A stretch of 64,000 nucleotides of DNA from Evansella cellulosilytica DSM 2522 (GCF_000177235.2 NC_014829.1:1364001-1428000); one strand, 5' to 3'. Numbered from the stretch's first letter, positions 53,219-62,300 are shown. Notes: generated by a model from the letters alone, not told the origin. A program made the numbers and translations.

Positions 53219-53258
53219 GGGACGGTTCTCGTTTGCCAATGCAAACGAGAACCGTCCC
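53219..53258. repeat. REP-like palindrome, class II, between convergent genes
   Basis: GGGACGGTTCTCGTTTGC-CAAT-GCAAACGAGAACCGTCCC, 11 bp after one stop codon and 11 bp before the other on the opposite strand. Symmetric, so it can end both transcripts. Confidence 0.88.
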
Positions 53259-53269
53259 TCTTTGCCCAC

Positions 53270-53884
53270 TTAATCTATTACTTCTGCTTCAATCGATATA
53301 ATCTTATATGCGCCATCGACATTTTCAACATAGATGACTATATTTTCCTTGACTGATAAACGATCACCACTGGAAATTTCAATTACACTCGTTTCTGTAG
53401 TACCCATATAAGTAAAACTTTCCGTATCCTCTAACTCACCTAAAAGTATTGTTTCTTCACTAAAATTAATTTCCATATCCTTGTATGTGTTTGGAGTATA
53501 CAATATATCATATCCATTGTTATGATATGTTTCATAATCATAAAATATATCCTTATAAAGATTCAAAAACTCTTCTTCAGTATTAGTAACAAATACAGTG
53601 TTCAGTGTAGTAAGCATTCTACGTGCTTCCTCTTTGTATTTTTCAATCAAAGCTGATTCATCGGTATCATCTTCGTTTTCTGTTGCAGCTACATTATCAT
53701 TAGAATCTTCCTCTTCTATAGCCTCATCATCTTCAACAGCTTCCTCTTCTTCGATAGCTGGTGTTTCAGTTTCTTCAGCAGTTACGGATGGTTCGGCGTT
53801 TGCTTCATTTTCCTCTTGAGATAAACAAGCAACGAGTGTCGTAGCTACTATAATGATAAAGGTTACCATAAATAATTTTTTCAT
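53270..53884 (-). CDS. Putative lipoprotein with acidic linker
   Basis: 204 residues from the ATG whose last base is 53884 (ATGGAGGATG ahead on this strand). Lipobox TLVAC (Cys20), then ~60 residues almost all Glu, Asp, Ala, Thr (stalk), then a folded domain of ~120 residues with Tyr-rich helix (EFLNLYKDIFYDYETYHNNG) and beta strands. Exposed on the cell surface. Domain not recognised. Confidence 0.7.
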   Translation of the reverse strand: MKKLFMVTFIIIVATTLVACLSQEENEANAEPSVTAEETETPAIEEEEAVEDDEAIEEEDSNDNVAATENEDDTDESALIEKYKEEARRMLTTLNTVFVTNTEEEFLNLYKDIFYDYETYHNNGYDILYTPNTYKDMEINFSEETILLGELEDTESFTYMGTTETSVIEISSGDRLSVKENIVIYVENVDGAYKIISIEAEVID

Positions 53885-54034
53885 TTTAACATCCTCCATT
53901 TTTAAGTTTCATTGCTGGTCCCAGTACATCTTCATACTTTCTAATATACTTTGAAACAATAAGGTAATTTAAGAATAATGCTACGAAAACCTTACATAAG
54001 AACTATAACTTAGTGCCCATTACACTAACATTAC

Positions 54035-54071
54035 AAAAGTCACTAAAAATCGTCAAAATTTTTAGTGGCTT
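54035..54071 (-). terminator. Terminator of the hydrolase-SARP fusion gene
   Basis: On the minus strand AGCCACTAAAAAT and ATTTTTAGTGACT form a long stem followed by TTTTG. It lies 31 bp after the stop codon. Confidence 0.6.
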
Positions 54072-54101
54072 AGAAAATCAAGGAGTATAACAAAGCGAAT
54101 A

Positions 54102-55661
54102 TTATTTTAGATTTAGCAATTTATTTTTATAATATTCGTAATCTTTATAGGACTCAGTGTCTAATAGTATAGGAAGAAGTTGCTCATAATATTTTTTAGA
54201 GATTGGGTTATATTTAATTAAAATTTTTAACAATGTTTTAGTGGAAGAAGGATCTTTGCTAATAGGGTTCACTAACAGAGACTGACAAATCTTACTGATC
54301 CTTTCTTCAATAGAGTTTCTGATGTAAATGACCCAATCTTCATAAAATTCCTTACATAAAACTATAGGAAGGTATTCAAATGTAGTTAAAGCCATTTGAA
54401 GTTTTACCTTATCATCAGCTTCTTTTTCTATATTGCTTATCACTTTTTCTAGTTCAAGTAAATCCATGTTAACGTCTGTATTAAGGGATATACTATGACG
54501 ATCAATTGTAAAAAAGTTATCGAAGGAAGACTCTGTTCCTTGTTCGATCATAGATTTAATATGGTTTATAGATACCCGAAGATAGTTTTGGGCTTTTATT
54601 ATGTCGCAATCTGGCCAAAATACATCGTATAATTCTTCACGTGTAACCCTTTTATGATAAATAATGTAAGCGATAATTTGTTTCGCTTTCCTCTGATTCC
54701 ACTTTCCTACAATTTCTATCCCTTGAATCGACAGTTTAAAGGAATCTAGCACATGTAACTGTACGTATGAGGATTTACTGTTTGAAAATTTACTATCTAG
54801 GATAGAGTATAGTGCGGTTTGAAGTTTATCCGTGTACGTATACCTTACCGGTGGTAGATCATTTGACAAATTATGAATAAAATCAATTGTATTTTTAGTA
54901 AATTCTTTAGGTTGATCAATCATAATCGCATTAGATGAATTAGGTATGATGAAAAAGCGATGATTGATCATATAATGTTTACTCATCATATGAAGTTCTG
55001 GAGGATATAAAACATCGTATTCACCAACTAAAATGAGTTTTGGGACAGTAATCTTCTCTAATTCCTCCGGCGAATAAGAAAAGACAGCACGAGAAATTAA
55101 TGTGAAAAAATCTAAGTATGCGTCAGGGCGAATTTGTTTATAGATTTTTATAAGCCTTTCAACCTTACTATCTGTTGAAGGATAGCAAATATTTTTTGCT
55201 ATAGGTAAAATAATGTCTTCAATCTTATCGGACATATTCCTTGAAACTCTATTTTCAACCTCTTGATTACCCATTTCTTTTGGGACAAAAATAGGGGTGG
55301 AAATAAGGATAAGTGAATTAACATATTTTCTTCTCTTTGCAAGTTCTAAACAAAAGTTCCCTCCACCAGAGTGGCCGCCACAATGAAGCTCTTCTATACC
55401 TAATTTCACTAGTAAAAAGTCGAGGTCATCCACTAAAAGGTCCCAAGAAAAAGGTTTCTCATTCAGCGCATAGCTTTTACCATGTTCTCTAATGTCAAAT
55501 CGCAGAACATTAAAAGAATCGTGCAAATATGTTATAGACTCATCCCAAGTAGTCATATCAAGCCCTAAGCCGTGTACTAGAAGAAGCGTTTCAGCTCCTT
55601 GTTTACTCGACTTAATGTACTCATAATGAATGGCAGAATTAGCTGTTTTAATCATATTCAT
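54102..55661 (-). CDS. Alpha/beta-hydrolase-like sensor fused to SARP/BTAD-type regulator
   Basis: 519 residues. Residues 1-265 are an alpha/beta-hydrolase fold: oxyanion region LLVHGLGLD, nucleophile elbow GGHSGGG (Ser98), and acid in LVGEYDVLYPP (Asp216). The catalytic His position is taken by Asn244 (PNSSNAIMIDQP), so the domain is probably a ligand sensor rather than an enzyme. Residues ~300-385 are an OmpR/SARP-like winged helix (AKQIIAYIIYHKRVTREELY) and ~395-519 a BTAD-type helical repeat region. The protein likely binds a small ligand and controls transcription. Target unknown; the divergent oxidoreductase gene at 55943 is a candidate. AAGAGGT precedes the start. Confidence 0.8.
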   Translation of the reverse strand: MNMIKTANSAIHYEYIKSSKQGAETLLLVHGLGLDMTTWDESITYLHDSFNVLRFDIREHGKSYALNEKPFSWDLLVDDLDFLLVKLGIEELHCGGHSGGGNFCLELAKRRKYVNSLILISTPIFVPKEMGNQEVENRVSRNMSDKIEDIILPIAKNICYPSTDSKVERLIKIYKQIRPDAYLDFFTLISRAVFSYSPEELEKITVPKLILVGEYDVLYPPELHMMSKHYMINHRFFIIPNSSNAIMIDQPKEFTKNTIDFIHNLSNDLPPVRYTYTDKLQTALYSILDSKFSNSKSSYVQLHVLDSFKLSIQGIEIVGKWNQRKAKQIIAYIIYHKRVTREELYDVFWPDCDIIKAQNYLRVSINHIKSMIEQGTESSFDNFFTIDRHSISLNTDVNMDLLELEKVISNIEKEADDKVKLQMALTTFEYLPIVLCKEFYEDWVIYIRNSIEERISKICQSLLVNPISKDPSSTKTLLKILIKYNPISKKYYEQLLPILLDTESYKDYEYYKNKLLNLK

Positions 55662-55760
55662 GCTGTTAACCTCTTTGTATGTTTGTTATTTTGTAGTTTT
55701 TTCTTATATTTTATCATAATAAGTCGGAATGAGGAGATTTTCTTAACGCTCTTTACTTAC

Positions 55761-55800
55761 TTATTTTGTACCAGAAAAATGGAAAGTGATGTTAAAATAT
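55761..55800 (+). promoter_or_regulatory. Recurring promoter-like motif, site 4
   Basis: TTTTGTACCAG then AAAAATGGAAAGTGATGTTA-AAATAT. Lies in the divergent gap between the SARP fusion and the oxidoreductase, on the side of the latter. Confidence 0.4.
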
Positions 55801-55942
55801 AGGGGGAATTTAAGTAGTCAATTACTGAAAGGGGGCTATAATTTGGGGGGGAATGCTTGCAGGAGGCGGCGATACAGAACAAAGCCTATTCATAGATAAA
55901 GAATTACATTTAACTTATATGAATATGAAGCGAGGTCTTCAA

Positions 55943-57061
55943 ATGAAAAATATTTTAGTAATTGGTGGATACGGGCAAGTTGGTAGTGTGATCTGTAAAG
56001 CTTTGTCGCACTTTTATCCTAAAAAAGTTATGGCTGCGGGTAGAAATATTGAAAAAGCAAAGAACTTTTCTTTATCAATGGATGGGAACGTTCTACCTTT
56101 AGAATTAGATATTTATCATGTCGATGCAACTGATGAAGTATTTCAATCAACACAGTTAGTAATCATGTGTCTTGACCAAAAGAATACTAGCTTTGTTGAA
56201 AAGTGTATTCAAAATAAAGTTAATTATATAGATATTTCCCCATCTTATAAAATTTTATCAAGCATTGAAAGGCTGAATACTAAAGCGCATAAATCAGGGA
56301 TAACTATAGTATTAGGAGTAGGCTTAGCCCCTGGTCTAACTAATTTAATGGTAAAAAAGATAATCGCCGAACTTGATATAGTTAACAAAACAGATATGTA
56401 TTTAATGCTTGGAATTGGTGAAAAGCATGGGAATGATGGCGTTGAGTGGTTGCTAAATAATATTAATGACAAATATGCGATAACTGAACATGGACATAAG
56501 CGAAAAGTAAGTAGCTTTACGGAAGGAAAACATGTTGATCTACCTAAACAGTATGGGAAAAGGAAAGCTTATAGATTTAACCTTGCTGATCAACATATTA
56601 TTTCAAAAACGCTCGAAGTAGAAAATGTATCAACTCGATTTTTCTATGATTCCGCTTTTACAACAAATGCTTTAGCAATACTAAAAAAAATCGGTGTATT
56701 TAAGCTATTAAGCTATAAGCACTTCAAAAAGATGTTTGTAAAAATATTTGTTGGCACTTTACATATATTTGATAAGCTAAACATTGGTTCAGAGGATTAT
56801 TTAGTAAAGGCTGAAGTGTGTGGAGAAAGGAAGGGGAAAGAAGTAACGATTGAATCAGTACTATTTGGTTCAAATAATACTGCGATTACAGGTAATGTTG
56901 CTTCAATTATAGCAATGAAGTTAATCGAAAATAAATACGCATCGGGTGTATACTACTCAGAGCAGCTTTTTGAATTAGATGAAATATTATCACATTTAGA
57001 TGAAGAAATCCTTTATACCTACGAGATGAAGGTCGTGAATGAACAGGTGAGAGGTAGTTAA
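55943..57061 (+). CDS. Saccharopine-dehydrogenase-like NAD(P)-binding oxidoreductase
   Basis: 372 residues. The nucleotide-binding GxGxxG loop is ILVIGGYGQVGSVICKAL at the N-terminus, then VMAAGRNIEKAK and NYIDISPSYKILSSIE. GVGLAPGLTNLMVKKI is typical of the saccharopine dehydrogenase/reductase superfamily (SDR-like catabolic members). ATG 55943 has GCGAGGTC ahead; 30 upstream in-frame codons lack similarity. Reaction unknown. Confidence 0.8.
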   Translation: MKNILVIGGYGQVGSVICKALSHFYPKKVMAAGRNIEKAKNFSLSMDGNVLPLELDIYHVDATDEVFQSTQLVIMCLDQKNTSFVEKCIQNKVNYIDISPSYKILSSIERLNTKAHKSGITIVLGVGLAPGLTNLMVKKIIAELDIVNKTDMYLMLGIGEKHGNDGVEWLLNNINDKYAITEHGHKRKVSSFTEGKHVDLPKQYGKRKAYRFNLADQHIISKTLEVENVSTRFFYDSAFTTNALAILKKIGVFKLLSYKHFKKMFVKIFVGTLHIFDKLNIGSEDYLVKAEVCGERKGKEVTIESVLFGSNNTAITGNVASIIAMKLIENKYASGVYYSEQLFELDEILSHLDEEILYTYEMKVVNEQVRGS

Positions 57062-57200
57062 AAAGGTATCTTCACCTAAACCGAGTTGGGCATCGTTTCG
57101 TATTAAGAATAACCCGTTTAGCGATTGTTTAGCATGTAAACTTGTGGGTTCATGTTAAAATGTATGTACATAACTTGTTGAATTGGAGGAGGTTTATTTT

Positions 57201-57503
57201 ATGAGACTGCCTTCTTGCTGGAGCTGTCAGTATCGATTTAAATGGAAAGAGCTACTATTTAAATTCAGGAAGATTGAATGTCCTAGCTGTCGTGAGCATC
57301 AACACGTCACGAGAAGAAAACAACGGCAAACGCAAGTACTAACACTATTTCTCACCATGCTTACCATTGTCGGCATTCACTTTATTTATAGTTATTCAGC
57401 TATAGGAGCACTTCTCTATGGTGTAGCCATCCTACTTATTACGCTAGTATTTTCTCCGTTTCTCTCAGAATTTACTGAAAAAGAGGAGCAGTTATTTAAG
57501 TAG
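57201..57503 (+). CDS. Small zinc-ribbon membrane protein (TIGR04104-like)
   Basis: 100 residues. CWSCQYRFKWKELLFKFRKIECPSCREHQHVT forms a four-Cys zinc ribbon (this string is split here as CWSC at 5-8 and CPSC at about 30-33). Two hydrophobic segments follow (LTLFLTMLTIVGIHFIY and GALLYGVAILLITLVF). This layout is typical of a small Bacillus family of unknown function. GGAGGAGG precedes ATG 57201. Confidence 0.75.
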   Translation: MRLPSCWSCQYRFKWKELLFKFRKIECPSCREHQHVTRRKQRQTQVLTLFLTMLTIVGIHFIYSYSAIGALLYGVAILLITLVFSPFLSEFTEKEEQLFK

Positions 57504-57558
57504 CTTTTGATGGAATAATATATATGTGTAGTTAAACTAAATTGACGTAAATAGAATG

Positions 57559-57590
57559 AAGGGTTGCCATGTTGCGACTCTCTTTTTTTG
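57559..57590 (+). terminator. Rho-independent terminator
   Basis: GGGTTGC and GCGACTC pair (with G-T pairs) and are followed by TCTTTTTTT. A near relative lies at 58992. Confidence 0.6.
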
Positions 57591-57620
57591 TCCAAAAATT
57601 GGCAAATAGTGTTAAACTAA
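57583..57620 (+). promoter_or_regulatory. Recurring promoter-like motif, site 5
   Basis: TTTTTGTCCAAAAATTGGCA then AATAGTGTTAAACTAA, overlapping the terminator T-run, about 65 bp before the next small gene. Confidence 0.4.
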
Positions 57621-57686
57621 AAGGGAGTCTACAAAAAAGCTAATATGTGTAAACGGGTAATGGGCATATTAAATGGAGGAAATTTA

Positions 57687-57875
57687 ATGAAAAATAAACT
57701 ATTACTAATAATTTTATTATCATGTATTTTAGGTTCGGCGCTAATAAGTAGTTTAGCATGGCTTACTTATACTTTTAAAGCTACATTCTACGGTATAGCA
57801 CTGGCAGTATTAGTTATTACTGGATTTGTCTATTTCTCTGAGTATTTTAGAAGAGGGAAAGAACGGAATATATAA
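57687..57875 (+). CDS. 62-residue membrane protein
   Basis: Two hydrophobic segments (LLLIILLSCILGSALISSLAWL and FYGIALAVLVITGFVYF) and a basic C-terminal tail. TGGAGGAAA lies ahead of ATG 57687. No known family; probably a small membrane accessory protein. Confidence 0.6.
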   Translation: MKNKLLLIILLSCILGSALISSLAWLTYTFKATFYGIALAVLVITGFVYFSEYFRRGKERNI

Positions 57876-57963
57876 TTTTCTTTCTTTAACTAGGGAAAAA
57901 ACGGTTTTTCATATAATCGGATACACTGCATTAAGAAGTCTGGTAGAAAAAGGTGGATATTTC

Positions 57964-58437
57964 ATGAATGTTAATAGTGAAAAAGAAATACTGTTATTGG
58001 ATAGTGAAAAAAACTTTACTTCATTACTTAGGATAGTAGAAGAGATTCCTAGCAGAAAAAGAGGAACTTCTATCGAAACGAAGGAAAGAGATAAAAATTT
58101 TCGTGATGTACTTATGCATTTGTATGAATGGCATGCAATGCTAGAGAGATGGTATAGAGAAGGCATGCATGGAGACTCTCCTCATATGCCAGCACCCGGT
58201 TATAAATGGCGTACTATCAAACTGCTTAATATGAAAATATGGGAAGACTATCAAGATGTGAAATTAAATCAAGCTATAAATAAATTGAAGCTAAGTCATG
58301 AAAGAGTAATGGATCTAATTAAATCACATACCAATGAAGAAATCATGACAAAAAAATACTACCGTTGGACTAAAACAAGTAATCTATACAGCTATTTCGC
58401 AGCAAACACTACCAATCATTACATCTGGGCCATTTAA
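57964..58437 (+). CDS. ClbS/DfsB-family four-helix bundle protein
   Basis: 157 residues. The pattern DVLMHLYEWHAMLERWYREG, GYKWRTIKLLNMKIWEDYQD, SHERVMDLIKSHTNEEIM, and AANTTNHYIWA matches the ClbS/DfsB (DUF1706) family, relatives of DinB. ClbS protects its host from colibactin, but most family members are uncharacterised. AAAGGTGG precedes ATG 57964; upstream in-frame codons overlap the previous gene and are not used. Confidence 0.82.
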   Translation: MNVNSEKEILLLDSEKNFTSLLRIVEEIPSRKRGTSIETKERDKNFRDVLMHLYEWHAMLERWYREGMHGDSPHMPAPGYKWRTIKLLNMKIWEDYQDVKLNQAINKLKLSHERVMDLIKSHTNEEIMTKKYYRWTKTSNLYSYFAANTTNHYIWAI

Positions 58438-58632
58438 AAATGTAAGGCTATTGCTCAATTAATAGAAGATGGGGAGGATAAGGAAAAGTGAGTCGCCATC
58501 TGCCCATGAGCAAAAGAAAAAGTGAGTGAAGGTAAGATGGGGAGTCGCCAGTCTACTATGATCGAAGAAAAACAAGTGCGTATGTTCAGTTTCATGCATA
58601 AAGTAAAGAGTAATAAAAGGGGGATTTTATAA

Positions 58633-58956
58633 ATGAACGGTAAAGGGGAAAAGCAATCACCATATTATGCAGTTATATTTACTTCACAGAGAACTAAAGG
58701 TGACAATGGTTATGGGGAAATGGCAAAAGTAATGGAGGAGTTAGCTTCAAAAGAACAAGGGTTTTTAGGGATTGAGAGTGCAAGAGACAGTCAGTTAGGT
58801 ATTACTGTTTCATATTGGGAAACGTTAGATGATATTAAGAGATGGAAAGAAAATTCAGCTCATAAGGTAGCGCAAGAAAAGGGGAAAGCAGAATGGTACA
58901 AAAATTATAGTGTTCGAGTTTGTAAAGTTGAAAGAGATTATTCTTTTGAAGATTGA
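58633..58956 (+). CDS. Antibiotic biosynthesis monooxygenase (ABM)-family protein
   Basis: 107 residues, a dimeric alpha/beta-barrel: YYAVIFTSQRTKGDNGYGEMAKVMEELAS, EQGFLGIESARDSQLGITVSYWETLDDIKRWK, then AHKVAQEKGKAEWYKNYSVRVCKVE. This is the YqjZ-like ABM pattern. Role unknown, often oxidative or haem-related. AAAGGGGG precedes ATG 58633. Confidence 0.82.
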   Translation: MNGKGEKQSPYYAVIFTSQRTKGDNGYGEMAKVMEELASKEQGFLGIESARDSQLGITVSYWETLDDIKRWKENSAHKVAQEKGKAEWYKNYSVRVCKVERDYSFED

Positions 58957-58991
58957 TGTAGTTGTATTCTCAGATATATGAGTATAAATAT

Positions 58992-59018
58992 GAGTTGCAG
59001 TGTTGCGCTCTTTTTTTT
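58992..59018 (+). terminator. Rho-independent terminator after the ABM gene
   Basis: GAGTTGCA and TGCGCTC form a short stem followed by eight T. The remaining gap to 59357 is AT-rich with no gene or clear repeat. Confidence 0.65.
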
Positions 59019-59357
59019 ATACAGAAAACATTCTGAATTTTCGCTGTTTATAAAAAGTATAATTTGAATTAAACTTCCATTAACGTTTTTTATTATAGGG
59101 CTAATCATCGATTATATTGAGACATCAGTTGATTAAGGATTGAACAATATTAAATCACTAAATAAATAGTGTAGTATTAGCATAAGTTTAGCAATTAACA
59201 AAATTCTAGCAATAATTCCGAAATAACGAGGTATATCTGCAACAATTTTAACTGATTTAACGTCAGTAATAAATAAGTGATTTCAAAGGATTTGTTTAAT
59301 CTAGGCAAACCGTACGTAGAGTCAAAAGTTAAAATTAGTCATTTTTGGAGTGATACT

Positions 59358-59702
59358 ATGTCATTTATTGAGAGAGAAATTGGTGCAGTATTTTTAGCGG
59401 TTAAAGATATTGAGAAAGCGAAGGATTGGTATAATGATTTACTCGGGATCGAGGAGAATATAGACATTCAATTTGGTCATCTTTATGTCATTCCAAGCTC
59501 AAATCTAGTTTTGGACAGTAAGATTTATTCGAAGCGGCATCAAGGGGAAGCACCTCTATTTCATTTTAATACGAAGAATATTCAAATGGCCTATGAAGAA
59601 TGTAAGAAAAAGAATGTCGAGATATTAACAGATATAGAACATGGACAATGGTTTAATTTTCGCGACCCGGATGGGAACGTTCTGATGATTTGTCAATGTT
59701 AA
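59358..59702 (+). CDS. VOC/glyoxalase-family protein
   Basis: 114 residues. IGAVFLAVKDIEKAKDWYNDLLG starts the fold, and HGQWFNFRDPDGNVLMICQC ends it, the usual VOC layout. Metal-binding residues are partly in place (Glu and His near the ends). Members include bleomycin/fosfomycin resistance proteins and lyases. ATG 59358 has GGAGTGA ahead. Confidence 0.82.
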   Translation: MSFIEREIGAVFLAVKDIEKAKDWYNDLLGIEENIDIQFGHLYVIPSSNLVLDSKIYSKRHQGEAPLFHFNTKNIQMAYEECKKKNVEILTDIEHGQWFNFRDPDGNVLMICQC

Positions 59703-59827
59703 CAGATAGAGTATGGAGAGTGTCACCATAGCCCAAAACTTTAGAGAGGAATATCCAAAGCAGATTTTAGAAATTTAAATATCTGTATTGGAAAATCGGA
59801 GACACTAGCGAAGTGGAGTGTGAGAAG

Positions 59828-60148
59828 ATGTTTGTTAAAATTTACATTTATCATATTAAAAGAGATAAAACAGAAGAGTATTTTCGGATACAAGAAAAAG
59901 CGCGTGAAATTTACAGGAAGTTTATTGATTCTGAAACAACCTATTTACAAAGTAGATCAGATACTACAAAGTGGATCGAGATCACTAAATATAGAAGTGA
60001 GGAAGAATATGATAAAGGCATTGCACTAATTAATACAGAAAAGGAAATACAGGAATTATTTAAATCGTTTCAATCTATTCTAGTAGATCGGAAGAGAGAA
60101 ATAGTAGAAGAAAACTTTATAGAGGTTATGAATACAAGTATTTTGTAA
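59828..60148 (+). CDS. Small ABM-like alpha/beta barrel protein
   Basis: 106 residues (MFVKIYIYHIKRDKTEEYFRIQEKAREIY...). The beta-alpha-beta pattern and WIEITKYRSEEEYDKGIAL suggest a dimeric alpha/beta barrel, but no subfamily is recognised. TGTGAGAAG lies ahead of ATG 59828. Confidence 0.6.
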   Translation: MFVKIYIYHIKRDKTEEYFRIQEKAREIYRKFIDSETTYLQSRSDTTKWIEITKYRSEEEYDKGIALINTEKEIQELFKSFQSILVDRKREIVEENFIEVMNTSIL

Positions 60149-60303
60149 ATTTTATTGTAACTAAAAGGGTATTAAACTATTTTTATTGATTTTTTAATAT
60201 AGAAGTAAATGACTTTATATAAGTAAAAATAGCAAAATACGATTAGGCTGTTTTTTCAACAAATCAGCATAGGAGATTTACATCATCGAGAGGCGGATTA
60301 TTT

Positions 60304-60948
60304 ATGACAAATAATAAAAAGATTTTTATGGCGAGCATTACTTCACTATTACTATTAGCAGCATGTGCAAACTCATCAAACGAATCAAGTGTTATGTTGG
60401 AGAATGAGTCACAAAATAAGCAAGAAACAGAAGACAGAAATGATGCTGATTCTCATGAAGGTTCCACAGAGAGTAACCATGACATCAATAAAACCCAGAA
60501 CAATGATACAGAAAGTAATGAAACGAATAATAAAGAAGATACAGCGACTTCAAGTAATTTGCCTGATGATCCATCTCATAACATTACTGAAGTAAATATG
60601 AAGGAAAAATATATGAATAAATTAGATGATACGAGAAAAGAAACAGAAGAATTAGAAGCAGTTGACTCCTCAACATACGCTTTAAAAGAAGTTGAAAATA
60701 CTAGATGGGATATTTGGGATCAATTGCTGAATGAAATTTATGGAGTTATACAGGAACAATTGACAGTAGAAGAAATGGACCAATTAAGAGAAAAACAACG
60801 GAGCTGGATAAAATATAGAGATGATCGTGCATTAGAAGCATCGGAAATATATAAGGGGGGAACGCAGGAACATTTAGAATATGTTTCTGTGTTGGCAAAT
60901 CTTACAGAAGAAAGATGCTATGAACTAGTAGAAGGTTATATGAAATAA
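60304..60948 (+). CDS. Lipoprotein with C-terminal LprI/DUF1311-like domain
   Basis: 214 residues. Lipobox LLAAC (Cys21), then a ~75-residue low-complexity Asn/Glu/Thr/Asp stalk, then a helical domain from about residue 100: YMNKLDDTRKETEELEAV ... TRWDIWDQLLNEIYGVI, LREKQRSWIKYRDDRALEASE, ERCYELVEGYM. This is the lysozyme-inhibitor LprI-like pattern (DUF1311), often found on Bacillus surface lipoproteins. GAGGCGG lies ahead. Confidence 0.8.
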   Translation: MTNNKKIFMASITSLLLLAACANSSNESSVMLENESQNKQETEDRNDADSHEGSTESNHDINKTQNNDTESNETNNKEDTATSSNLPDDPSHNITEVNMKEKYMNKLDDTRKETEELEAVDSSTYALKEVENTRWDIWDQLLNEIYGVIQEQLTVEEMDQLREKQRSWIKYRDDRALEASEIYKGGTQEHLEYVSVLANLTEERCYELVEGYMK

Positions 60949-61067
60949 TTTGCACGAATTATGAGATTAATTATTAAAAAAGGGAGTAATCTATTCGTTT
61001 TTTTAAGCTTAAGAAAACTAAGCGAGTGTGTAATAACAGGTAGTAGTTCCACGAACGGAGTTGAGGT

Positions 61068-61628
61068 ATGGAAATATCATTGATAAGACATGGAAAATCA
61101 CAACTTAATGAAAATGATAAAATAACTTGCTTGGAATTTAAAAAATGGGTAGAAAAATATGATTGTAATGGTGTGTGTGTAGAGTCAACATACCCCTCCG
61201 ATACAGTAAGTAAAGTAAAAAGTGCAAAAAAAATTATTACTAGCGACATGAATAGAGCTGTTCATTCAGCCAAATTATTAAGTCCCGAAGCAATACTCAT
61301 ATCAGAATCTCTATTTCGAGAGGCTGAGTTACCTACTGCCTTTAAAAAATTTGGTGTGAAATTACGTCCAACGAATTGGGCTATCATCTTAAGATTATTA
61401 TGGTTTTTAGGTTATTCTAACGAATGCGAGTCTTTGAGTAATGCGAAGTTAAGAGCGAAAAAAGCCTCACAAAAATTAATTGAATATGCAGAAGAACATC
61501 AAAAGGTAGCTTTAGTGGGACATGGATTTTTTAATATGTTAGTTGCCAAAGAATTACGGAAAAAAGGTTTGAAAGGAAAAAAGAGGACGGGTTCAAAGCA
61601 TTGGAGTTGTACAACATACTCTTTATAA
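61068..61628 (+). CDS. Histidine phosphatase family protein
   Basis: 186 residues. The RHG motif is at the N-terminus (ISLIRHGKSQLNEND), the second catalytic His in VALVGHGFFNMLVAKEL, with ITSDMNRAVHSAKLL between. Phosphoglycerate-mutase-like fold; substrate unknown. Some members act on sugar phosphates or proteins. Confidence 0.85.
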   Translation: MEISLIRHGKSQLNENDKITCLEFKKWVEKYDCNGVCVESTYPSDTVSKVKSAKKIITSDMNRAVHSAKLLSPEAILISESLFREAELPTAFKKFGVKLRPTNWAIILRLLWFLGYSNECESLSNAKLRAKKASQKLIEYAEEHQKVALVGHGFFNMLVAKELRKKGLKGKKRTGSKHWSCTTYSL

Positions 61629-61695
61629 TGAACTAGTTAATGAGAGTTCAAATTCTTACTTATTGTTAAAAGTCCAAAATATGAGGGGGATTCTT

Positions 61696-62169
61696 TTGAT
61701 ACACTTTTTTGAGTATAACTGGCAAGTGAGAGACGAATGGTTCGATTGGTGTAAACAACTTTCAAATGAAGAGCTGTTAAAAGACCGAACTGGCGGAGTT
61801 GGAAGTATATTATATACCCTTTTTCACATTATTGATGTTGAATACAGTTGGGTGCGAGGGATACAAGGTAAAGAAGATATCGTTTTTGAGTTTGCTGATT
61901 ACGATACACTTGAAAGGGTTATGTCTCTGTCTGATAGATTTCGGAATGAACTAACAGATTTTTTGATTAATAATCTTGAAGAAATGAAGGGGGAAGTTGT
62001 GAGCGTAGCATGGGACGAAGAGCAATATACTGCTGATGAAATATTACATCACATCATTGCACATGAAATTCACCACGTTGGCCAACTCTCTGTTTGGGCA
62101 AGAGAATTACAGAAATCGCCAGTACCTTCTCATTTTGTTGGGAGAAAGTTAAAGTCGATTTTTTCTTAG
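61696..62169 (+). CDS. DinB-family four-helix bundle protein
   Basis: 157 residues from TTG 61696, which has GAGGGGG 6 bp ahead; an in-frame ATG at 61681 overlaps that site. The metal-binding His are in GSILYTLFHIIDVEYSW and HHIIAHEIHHVGQLSVWA. Members are metal-dependent thiol transferases or of unknown role; many are stress induced in Bacillus. Confidence 0.85.
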   Translation: MIHFFEYNWQVRDEWFDWCKQLSNEELLKDRTGGVGSILYTLFHIIDVEYSWVRGIQGKEDIVFEFADYDTLERVMSLSDRFRNELTDFLINNLEEMKGEVVSVAWDEEQYTADEILHHIIAHEIHHVGQLSVWARELQKSPVPSHFVGRKLKSIFS

Positions 62170-62300
62170 AATGATAAAGGTTTCGATGAGAAAATTTGAC
62201 AAGTGTGTGTACATACTGACTCCTTATTTACCCCCTATGAATAAAAAACTGGTAAAGATCAAACTGATTTCTTTTCAATTGACTGGAAAGGAGGCTACTG

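Noticed and set aside
9026-53258. Repeated palindromes considered as a dispersed CRISPR
   Set aside because: The copies are kilobases apart, are palindromic themselves, have no regular spacers and no cas genes are near.
57826-57963. Longer start for the ClbS-type protein
   Set aside because: The added residues overlap the preceding small gene and have no ribosome site; ATG 57964 has one.
57964-58437. ClbS/DfsB-type gene as sign of a colibactin-like toxin cluster
   Set aside because: No NRPS or PKS genes are present; most members of this family are stand-alone genes.
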